A stretch of DNA of 9,962 nt, from the NCBI GenBank assembly GCA_964607135.1, contig CAZSIV010000061.1, positions 1-9,962 of the forward strand, given 5' to 3'. This document shows, piece after piece, positions 1-6,100 of this stretch (positions are counted from its first letter, which is position 1; the number at the start of each line of letters is the position of its first letter). Position numbers and translations under genes: made by a program. The stretch is from Metaruminococcus_A sp964607135. Its GTDB lineage: Bacteria; Bacillota; Clostridia; Oscillospirales; Ruminococcaceae. The notes under the pieces were generated by a model. It was not told the origin of the DNA and made no database searches. It saw only the letters and a list, made by a program, of their open reading frames with translations.

Positions 1-282
1 AGCTACCTCAAATTCCCGGACGGCACCATGCTCGCATGGGGAGTTGTGACGGTCGAGGGCGTCCCGGCAAATGGGCCTAAGGCGGAATACGTTCCGTTTC
101 CGGCCGCGTTTATAGCCCCGCCTTCCATCACGGCCACAGCTGTGGCGGATACCGCCAAAGGCGCCGTCACCACCCAGATCGGCACCCTTAGGAATGCTCA
201 TGTGTATATTTTTGTCTACAATGCGATTGCGGTTGAGCGAACTACACCGGTTTACTGGCACGCACTCGGCCGGTGGAAGTAG
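1..282 (+). CDS. Tail-fibre-type protein, C-terminal end (5' partial)
   Basis: The frame is open from base 1 and ends at TAG 280-282, so about 93 C-terminal residues of a longer protein are visible. The segment starts SYLKFPDGTMLAWG, continues with VPFPAAFIAPPSITATA and ends PVYWHALGRWK. This order (polar 'PDGT..WG' strand, 'FP.AF....' strand, terminal 'W.A.GRW' strand) is the pattern of the gp53-like C-terminal domain of tail fibres, a receptor-facing trimer tip also found in Clostridia phages. An internal ATG at 28 is inside the conserved motif and is not the real start. The gene directly precedes the lysis cassette, the usual place for the last tail gene. The domain match is by pattern memory; the receptor cannot be inferred. 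Confidence 0.72.
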   Translation, partial: SYLKFPDGTMLAWGVVTVEGVPANGPKAEYVPFPAAFIAPPSITATAVADTAKGAVTTQIGTLRNAHVYIFVYNAIAVERTTPVYWHALGRWK

Positions 283-305
283 CAGAGGGGAAGGAAGTGA
301 GAGAA

Positions 306-695
306 ATGGACGAAAACGAGCGGCTATTGATAGAGACGTCACAGCGAGCGAAGTCGAACCAGAGGCGAGTCGAGGAGCTGGAAAAGCGTGTAGAGGAGCA
401 CCATGCGCTGGGGATCCCGGTGAAGCTTACGGGGCTGGAGGAGCGGGTCGGGAAGGTGGAGCGGATGGTAAACGACATCCACGCGCTGAGCCGGTCGGTG
501 GACAGCCTGGCGCGGAGCGTGCAGGAAATGCTCAAGGAACAGCAGAGCCAGAGAAAGGACATCGAGGCGCTCAAAAGCGAGCCGGGAGAGCGGTGGAAGA
601 GCGTGAAGCGGACGGCGCTGACGGCGGTGGTTTCGACCGTCGCCGGGGCCATGGCGGTCGGGCTGGTTCTGCTCATTTCAAATTTTATTAAGTAA
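306..695 (+). CDS. XhlA-like coiled-coil, single-TM lysis-associated protein
   Basis: A 129-residue protein. An amphipathic, heptad-rich part (about residues 8-95, with RRVEELEKRVEEH and GLEERVGKVERMV) precedes one hydrophobic helix near the C-terminus (about 103-128, LTAVVSTVAGAMAVGLVLLI), ending in NFIK. This is the build of the haemolysin XhlA / holin-accessory type proteins found beside holins in Firmicute phages. It would sit in the cytoplasmic membrane with the coiled coil on one face and could assist or time the holin. The ATG at 306 is chosen because AAGGAAG (291-297) lies 8 bases upstream. A GTG start at 273 would overlap the tail gene and lacks a clear RBS, and a GTG at 297 is inside the RBS. 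A holin-accessory role is inferred from architecture and position. Confidence 0.75.
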   Translation: MDENERLLIETSQRAKSNQRRVEELEKRVEEHHALGIPVKLTGLEERVGKVERMVNDIHALSRSVDSLARSVQEMLKEQQSQRKDIEALKSEPGERWKSVKRTALTAVVSTVAGAMAVGLVLLISNFIK

Positions 696-700
696 AAAAC

Positions 701-708
701 GGAGGAAG
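701..708 (+). promoter_or_regulatory. Ribosome binding site of holin gene
   Basis: GGAGGAAG lies just upstream of ATG 714, with 8 bases between GGAGG and the start. It is a near-perfect anti-16S match and fixes ATG 714 over the later in-frame ATG at 723. Confidence 0.8.
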
Positions 709-713
709 AAAAA

Positions 714-1007
714 ATGGAACTGATGGAATACGTTAAGCCGGAATTGATGGTGGTGGCGATTGCCTGCTACTTCATCGGGATGGCGCTGAAAAACATGTCC
801 TTAATTCGGGACAAGCTGATCCCCCTTGTTTTGGGGATTGTCGGGGTTGTGCTGAGCTGTATCTACGTCGCAGCGACGAGCGAGCTTACCACCCCGCAGG
901 AGTGGGCGATGGCCCTTTTCACCGGGCTGACCCAGGGGGTTCTCATGGCGGGGCTGTCTACATACGTCAATCAGATGGTCAAACAGCTCAAGAAAACGGG
1001 GGAATAA
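714..1007 (+). CDS. Phage holin, three-TM (Hol44 / holin superfamily V-like)
   Basis: A 97-residue protein with three hydrophobic helices: about residues 11-27 (LMVVAIACYFIGMALKN), 35-54 (LIPLVLGIVGVVLSCIYVAA) and 65-85 (AMALFTGLTQGVLMAGLSTYV). It has a short acidic/proline N-terminus (MELMEYVKPEL) and a basic tail (KQLKKTGE). The N-terminal YVKPEL, the central 'IPL.LG..G..L' and the 'G..QG.L.AG' third helix resemble phage_holin_5_2 (Hol44) proteins of Clostridia phages. It would form lesions in the cytoplasmic membrane that release the downstream endolysin, which has no signal peptide. The gene starts 18 bases after the preceding stop. Its TAA stop (1005-1007) overlaps the A-tract that is the U-tract of a minus-strand terminator. 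Confidence 0.85.
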   Translation: MELMEYVKPELMVVAIACYFIGMALKNMSLIRDKLIPLVLGIVGVVLSCIYVAATSELTTPQEWAMALFTGLTQGVLMAGLSTYVNQMVKQLKKTGE

Positions 1008-1038
1008 AAAAACCGGGGCCTGTTTTACCAGTCCCCGG
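1006..1038 (-). terminator. Intrinsic terminator of the reverse gene
   Basis: Read on the minus strand, CCGGGG-A-CTG, a GTAAAA loop, CAG-G-CCCCGG and then seven T form a GC-rich hairpin followed by a U-tract. The stem arms are 1013-1022 and 1029-1038 with one internal mismatch, and the A7 on the plus strand is 1006-1012. The stem begins two bases after the reverse gene's stop codon (1041-1043). On the plus strand the hairpin is followed by GTTTATCC, which is not a U-tract. It should therefore end leftward transcripts well and let rightward late transcripts pass. Confidence 0.82.
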
Positions 1039-1040
1039 GT

Positions 1041-1337
1041 TTATCCCACCTGTTCTAAGCGTTCAACCCGCTCTTCGAGCTTTTCCACCTTCCGCTCCAG
1101 CTCCCACTGCTTTTCATGGGTCAGCTTGTAGCCGTCGAAGAGGGCTTCGATTTTGCCGGTGACACTGTTCTCAATAAAAACGCGTGTCCGCGTTTCCGAT
1201 TCACGGATTTTGGAATCTGTCATGGAAACAAGAGTGTCTGTTTGCTGCCGAAGCACTTCAATTATTTCATCTTGCTGCGCTTTTAACTTAGCGTCAATTA
1301 ATTGGGCGATTGCCTGTAAATCATTTTGATCCAACAT
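1041..1337 (-). CDS. Small coiled-coil protein, moron-like, reverse-oriented
   Basis: A 98-residue protein, MLDQNDLQAIAQLIDAKL onward, lying opposite to every other gene except the IS gene. The N-terminal helix is followed by a polar coiled coil. A middle segment has TRVFIENSVTGKIEALFDGYKLTHEKQWE, here split as TRVFIENS, IEALFDGYKL and HEKQWE, and a second heptad coil ends the protein (RKVEKLEERVERLEQ). Small hypothetical proteins with this 'LQAI..LID' start and 'LF(D/E)G..L' middle recur in gut Clostridia and their prophages; I know no function. ATG 1337 is chosen because AGGAGGGG lies directly upstream; the longer frame up to 1463 runs through the promoter. It has its own promoter and terminator, so it can be expressed independently of the late operon, including in a lysogen. 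Possible roles (regulator, superinfection factor) are guesses. Confidence 0.75.
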   Translation of the reverse strand: MLDQNDLQAIAQLIDAKLKAQQDEIIEVLRQQTDTLVSMTDSKIRESETRTRVFIENSVTGKIEALFDGYKLTHEKQWELERKVEKLEERVERLEQVG

Positions 1338-1342
1338 GCTTT

Positions 1343-1350
1343 CCCCTCCT
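1343..1350 (-). promoter_or_regulatory. Ribosome binding site of the reverse gene
   Basis: Minus-strand AGGAGGGG followed by AAAGC and then ATG at 1337. It is a strong Shine-Dalgarno match with short optimal spacing, and it decides the start against the upstream in-frame codons. Confidence 0.8.
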
Positions 1351-1360
1351 GTCTTACAAC

Positions 1361-1390
1361 AGTCTACCACAGAAAAGAGAAGCTTGTCAA
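1361..1390 (-). promoter_or_regulatory. Sigma-A-type promoter for the reverse gene
   Basis: On the minus strand a perfect TTGACA -35 box (1385-1390) is separated by 18 bases from TAGACT (1361-1366), which matches 4 of 6 of the -10 consensus. The RBS starts about 10 bases downstream, giving a very short leader. The partial repetition GTCTTACAACA / GTCTACCACAG (plus strand, 1351-1371) overlaps the -10 and the start of transcription and could be an operator, but this is weak. Confidence 0.7.
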
Positions 1391-1450
1391 CCGAAAGAAC
1401 AGAATCTACCGACCGTTTCAAACCGCATAAAAAGAAAGAAGGAAATTGTA

Positions 1451-2128
1451 ATGAACAGCCCATACATGGGAGATTTCAAGGTCACTCAGACCAAACACGC
1501 AAACCACGACGGCCTCGACTTGGTCGGCCTCGACAGCAAGGAGATTCACGCCACCGTCAACGGCGTAATCGAACGCGCCGGATGGGAGAACCCGGAAAAT
1601 CATAAGCAGGGGTTCGGGCTCTATGTCCGGATTAAGAAGGACGGCTCGAACGACCGCTATTACTTCGGCCACATGAGCGAAGCGAAGGTCAAGGTCGGAG
1701 ATCATGTGAAGATCACCGACGTGATCGGGATCGAGGGAAACACCGGCAATTCTACCGGTTCTCACTGTCATTACTGTGTGCGCGGGAACGCGAGCAAGGC
1801 GGAAGTCAAGGATGTCTGCGCAATCTCTGGGATTCCGAACAAGCTGGGCGTTTACAACGACGGTTATCTGCCCTCGAAGCAGGACAAGCCCGCCCAGAGC
1901 AAACCGGCGGAAGGGACAAAGAAAAGCGGGGTGACGAAGCTCAAAAGCGGCACCTGGAATGTGAGGAAGGGACCGTCTCTTGGGGCGCCTGTTGACCGGG
2001 TGGTCAAGGGGCCGCAGAGCGTGACCTATGTAGATGTCGTGCCGGAAAGTGAGCCTGGGAAGTATGGCAGGCGGGACTTTTACAGGCTTCGAGATGATAC
2101 ATTCCTTGCGACTGGGGCGTGTGAGTAA
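1451..2128 (+). CDS. Endolysin: M23 metallopeptidase with C-terminal SH3b domain
   Basis: A 225-residue peptidoglycan hydrolase. The M23 (LytM/lysostaphin-type) domain spans about residues 8-135. Visible zinc-site residues are H19 and D23 in HDGLD, and H105/H107 in GSHCHY. H74 in YYFGHMS matches the conserved third-strand histidine. G-rich strands such as GDHVKITDVIGIEGNTGNSTG are typical. A proline/lysine linker (about 140-160) leads to a bacterial SH3 domain (about 161-225, SGTWNVRKGPSLGAPV), the likely cell-wall binding part. M23 enzymes cut peptide cross-bridges. There is no signal peptide, so export depends on the holin upstream. The start at 1451 follows AAGGA (1439-1443); an upstream frame from 1310 crosses the reverse gene's promoter and is rejected. 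All catalytic residues look intact. Confidence 0.9.
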   Translation: MNSPYMGDFKVTQTKHANHDGLDLVGLDSKEIHATVNGVIERAGWENPENHKQGFGLYVRIKKDGSNDRYYFGHMSEAKVKVGDHVKITDVIGIEGNTGNSTGSHCHYCVRGNASKAEVKDVCAISGIPNKLGVYNDGYLPSKQDKPAQSKPAEGTKKSGVTKLKSGTWNVRKGPSLGAPVDRVVKGPQSVTYVDVVPESEPGKYGRRDFYRLRDDTFLATGACE

Positions 2129-2160
2129 AAAGTCCATGCCAGAGGAAAAGGAGAAAACAA

Positions 2161-3132
2161 ATGGCGGATCAATACCAGCAGATCATCGACAGCTATACTG
2201 CACAGCAGAAAAAGCAGGAAGACTATTTACGGCGGCAGTATCAAAACGAGGCTAAGCAGCTGCAAGGCCAGCTCAACCAGACGGTCGGAAAGCTGAACAA
2301 TATCAAAAGCAACTACCGGAAGGTTTACGATGAGAACGCCCGGCAAGCCTATGTTCAGAAGATGCAGGCCCAGCGCGATCTCCCCCAGCAGCTCGCAGCC
2401 CAAGGGGTTTCGGGCGGGCTTTCCGAATCCGGGAACATCGCCCTGAACGCGGCCTACGGCAACCAGCTCAGCGACTATAAGGGGGATTACAACAGCCAGG
2501 TGGAAGGTGTCAACCAGAATCTCAGCGAGGCGCAGAGCCGGTATGACTCCCAGCTGGCGGGGCTTGGAACCACCCTGCTCGGAAAGATTGCGGAGAACCA
2601 GGACTATTACGGTCGGCTGATTGAACAGCAGAAGGCCGCCCGGATTCAAGCCCAGGAGCAGGAGCGCCTTGCACGAATTCAGGCGGAAAAAGAGGCGGAG
2701 ATCGCCCGGATTCAGGCGGAACAACAGGCCAAAGCGGCGGCGGAAAAGGCGAGAATCGAGGCTGAGGCCAGGGTGAGGGCAACGAGAAGCGGGGGAGCAT
2801 CCTCGAATAATGGCTATCTTAAACAGGCGCAGTCGGACCCTACGTCGGCATACAAGGAAGCCTTGTGGAAAGAGGAACAGGGGAAATACAACAGGCTGAA
2901 GGGGCATATAGAAAGCATGAACATGCTCAACAGCCCAAATAGCTGGATCAATTACCTCAACGCGCAGAATGGCCGTGGAGCCTTCGAAGACGAAGGCGAT
3001 ATCTACTGGCTTGCAAAACAGTTCGGGATCAGCAAAGACCAGTATAACGCGAGGCTCGCTGAGATTGCGGCGAAAGCGAAACCGGACTATATGACCCCGG
3101 GCGAATGGCAGGCGTATCTCACGGGGAATTAA
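2161..3132 (+). CDS. Q/A-rich coiled-coil protein, putative virion/ejection protein
   Basis: A 323-residue protein of unknown function. Residues about 1-60 are a glutamine- and tyrosine-rich helix (QYQQIIDSYTAQQKKQEDYL). A middle segment (about 60-150) has LPQQLAAQGVSGGLSESGN and repeated Y/N-rich turns. Residues about 152-208 form a long charged coiled coil with three ARIQAE/ARIQAQ-type units. A Gly/Ser hinge (RSGGASSNN) leads to a compact C-terminal part ending PGEWQAYLTGN. Start and RBS are clear (AAAGGAG, 8 bases upstream). It starts 32 bases after the endolysin and ends 12 bases before the polyvalent gene. The middle segment resembles uncharacterised phage proteins from Clostridia. Its helical, repeat-rich character and its link to a probably injected protein suggest an internal virion or ejection role; this is inference. 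Confidence 0.7.
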   Translation: MADQYQQIIDSYTAQQKKQEDYLRRQYQNEAKQLQGQLNQTVGKLNNIKSNYRKVYDENARQAYVQKMQAQRDLPQQLAAQGVSGGLSESGNIALNAAYGNQLSDYKGDYNSQVEGVNQNLSEAQSRYDSQLAGLGTTLLGKIAENQDYYGRLIEQQKAARIQAQEQERLARIQAEKEAEIARIQAEQQAKAAAEKARIEAEARVRATRSGGASSNNGYLKQAQSDPTSAYKEALWKEEQGKYNRLKGHIESMNMLNSPNSWINYLNAQNGRGAFEDEGDIYWLAKQFGISKDQYNARLAEIAAKAKPDYMTPGEWQAYLTGN

Positions 3133-3144
3133 AGGAGAAGAAGC

Positions 3145-6100
3145 ATGGCGGCTGAATCGATCATGGAAAGAATCATCAGGGAGCAGAAGACCGGTAAGAA
3201 AGAGACGATCATGTCCCGAATCATAAGGGACGAAGAGGTCAAGCAGGCCTATTCGCAGATGCTGCCGCAGTACCTGCCCCCGGCGGTGCAGAATGTGGTT
3301 CAGACCGCTTCTAATGCTGCGAACGCGGCGGTTCTCCCGCCGTTGATCTCACAGGTGGGCAGCATCGCCGCGCAGACGGCGAGTCAGCCGAAGCAGACGG
3401 CCTGGCAGACCCGCCCCTACTGGCAGCCGTGGGAGGAAAACGAGTACAATGGGCTGACAGATGCAAAAATCAGGCTTGAAGCCGCCCGCAGCAGGGAGCA
3501 GAGCGCCCAAACTCTAACAGAAAGCTTTAATGACTATAAAGCCGGAAAAATAACGAAAGAGCAGTATATGAATTTCGGCAAAAAGGCCGATCAACCCAGT
3601 GAAGGCACAAAGCCTTTGCAAACGTCGGAAGATATACAAAAAGAAGTCGATTTATTGATCCAGGCAAGAAACCAGGCGAGGTACGGTGGCTTGAGCATAG
3701 AAGAGCTATCGTCTCAGATCGACCGAGCCAACGCAAGGGTGAAATCGTTGTCGGCTCCAACGAATACTCTGGTAAACAGTGGAACGCCTAACCTTTATAC
3801 CGTCCAAAGAAGCGAAGAAAATGCAGAAGAAAAAAATGCGGGAGAGATTGAGCAGGAAAAAGAAAAGATCAGGGTAATGGAACAGTACCTCAACAGAAAA
3901 CTGATTGAGGCGGATCCTGATTCGGTTCCGGAGTTTTTACAGCAAAAGAAAAAACAGCTTGACGAAGACTACAAGGCGGCCTTGGAATTAGAGAGGCAGC
4001 AGCAGGCGCACGATAAAGAGTGGGCAAACAAATCTGATATTGAAAGATTTGGAGACTGGCTGGGGACAAATACATACAATGGCCTGACGTCCTTCAACAA
4101 TCAGCTGTTTTCTACGCTGGGGACAGTTCTCGGCTGGTTCAATCTGAATCCTGAAGGCTCTCTTGTGGACAATATCGTTGATTATTACGCTTCTATTGAC
4201 AGAGCGGAAAAGGTCAAGCAAAGCATGATCAACACCTCTATGGGGCCGGGCTGGGATGTGGCCGGCGAACTGCTGTCTTCTACCGTAAACGCCTTGCCTC
4301 AATCGATTCTGGCTTTAATGTCGGGAGGGACGAGCCTTACCGGGTCGACAATGACGGTTGGGACCTCTACAACTTCGCAGCTGATCGGCGCATCCTTAAA
4401 AAACGCCGCAAAAAGCCCGTCCTTTTGGCTGACTACGGCGCAAACGCTCGGCCCGGAATACCAAGAGGCGCTCCAAAACGGAGCGACGGAAGAACAGGCG
4501 ACGGTTGCCGCTTTTATTTCCACTGCGCTCAATGCGTTGGTTGAAGTAGGGGGAGGTCTTGAGGGCCTTCCCACCACGAATAAAGGAATCGTCGATTGGC
4601 TCAAGAGCGCCAGTGAAGAAGGGGTTGAAGAGGCTGTTCAGGACTTAATTTCTCAGACGAACGCCATGTCCATTTACGACCAGGACAAAGAGCTTTTCTC
4701 TACGACAAATGAAAATGCCCTGGTCAATCCTGTGCGGTTGGCAAACGATTACATGGGCGGCGCCATTGTGGGCAGCATCCTTGGCGGCGGGCAGATTGCT
4801 TTGGATAAGGCGGTAACAAAGCTGCGCCCCGTCACCCTGCCGAATGGGCAGACGGTGTTGGTTGACGGGAATAACAACCTCGTTTCGGTTCCCCAAAGCG
4901 GCACGAACACCGATCAGCCTGGAACGATTACCGCCGATATGGATGAAGCTGTACGTGCAGATATCCTCAGCCGTTCCATGCTGGAAATATCCGAAATCAA
5001 TGCTGAAAATATCAAACGGTCCGGCGTAAACCTTGGGGAGCTGGCAAATCAAAAGCTTCAAGCCGCGAGGAATTTAATCAGACAGGCGCTGCACAATATC
5101 GGCGGATTTAAAAAATATATGAACCCCAATGTGGACGTGAAGTTTGAATTCTCGGTATCTAAGGGTTTTAAGGAAAGCAGCCATAAGCAGACCACTCGAG
5201 GAGAGAGCACAACGGATTTAAAAAATATGTTGCTTTCCCTGGACGATCTTACCAGAAACGCAGCGGTTGTTGAAGTCCACACGGACCAGTATGCGGGGAC
5301 ATATCGGCAGAATCATGATATAGACAGTATTATTGTACTGTTGAGCGCCTACCGCGACGGAAACCGGATTGTGCCGGTGGAGCTGCTTGTCAAAAAGCAG
5401 ATAGACGACAGCGGGCAGCTGTACATGGCCGTCACCTTGAAAAAGATAGAAGCCGGGATCGTGCCGACGCGTGGCATCGCAAAAAACGATTGCACCGTAA
5501 GTCCCCCAGCTTCTGTTGTCAGTATACCAGACCTAATTCAAAAAATCAACCCTGCGGATGCGGATTTCCTGAAATATATCCCCGATTCCATGCTCAGCGC
5601 AGAGCAGGCGGCTGCGAAGGCCAAAGTGCTCGACGAGACGCGGCGGTACATTCAAACGCTGAAAGACCATACCGACCCTGTCACTCTGCGAAAAAAATCT
5701 TCCAGTACAGACGCGCCTGCCCCCTACTTCACCAAGACAAAAGAGAAAAACGGGGTTGTGCATTGGAAGGAAAGCGGGAAGGACACTGTTTCAGGCCCTG
5801 CCAATGCGTTTGAGGAAAAATGGGGAATCAAAACAAGGGTGGCGGAGCCGGACGTTGAAACCGGCGCCGCCGCCTTTTTGCAGGACGGAACCGTGGTGCT
5901 CAACGCAAAGAAGATCGACACCTACGCGGGAGCGGTCGCAAAGCTTGCGCATGAATCGACTCATGTCGCAGAGCAGACGAAGGATTGGGAGAAGATCAAA
6001 GAAGCGGCGCTTTCCTATTACAAAACGGTGGACCCGAATACGGATGAGAGGATGCTGCGGGATGCGATGAAGGAATGGTACAAAGGGGTAACCGAGCTGA

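Noticed and set aside
273..305. Extension of the XhlA-like gene to a GTG at 273
   Set aside because: No ribosome site precedes 273, it would overlap the tail-fibre end, and AAGGAAG points to ATG 306.
1013..1038. Rightward terminator of the holin operon
   Set aside because: No U-tract follows the stem on the plus strand, and the endolysin lies downstream in the same direction.
1351..1371. BlaI/MecI-like operator over the reverse promoter
   Set aside because: Only a loose direct repeat is present, with no convincing dyad, so no regulator is named.
1310..1450. Endolysin start at 1310
   Set aside because: The region overlaps the reverse gene and its promoter, has no RBS, and M23 homology begins after ATG 1451.
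1338..1463. Longer N-terminus of the reverse gene starting at 1463
   Set aside because: It would translate through the promoter and RBS; the added residues are cysteine- and serine-rich and unlike the coiled coil.
1418..2137. 239-codon minus-strand frame opposite the endolysin
   Set aside because: Shadow of the M23 gene: no RBS, no recognisable domain, and the plus strand has intact catalytic motifs.
2227..2907. 226-codon minus-strand frame opposite the coiled-coil gene
   Set aside because: Leucine/arginine-rich complement of a Q/A/E-rich coiled coil, a common artefact; no RBS or domain.
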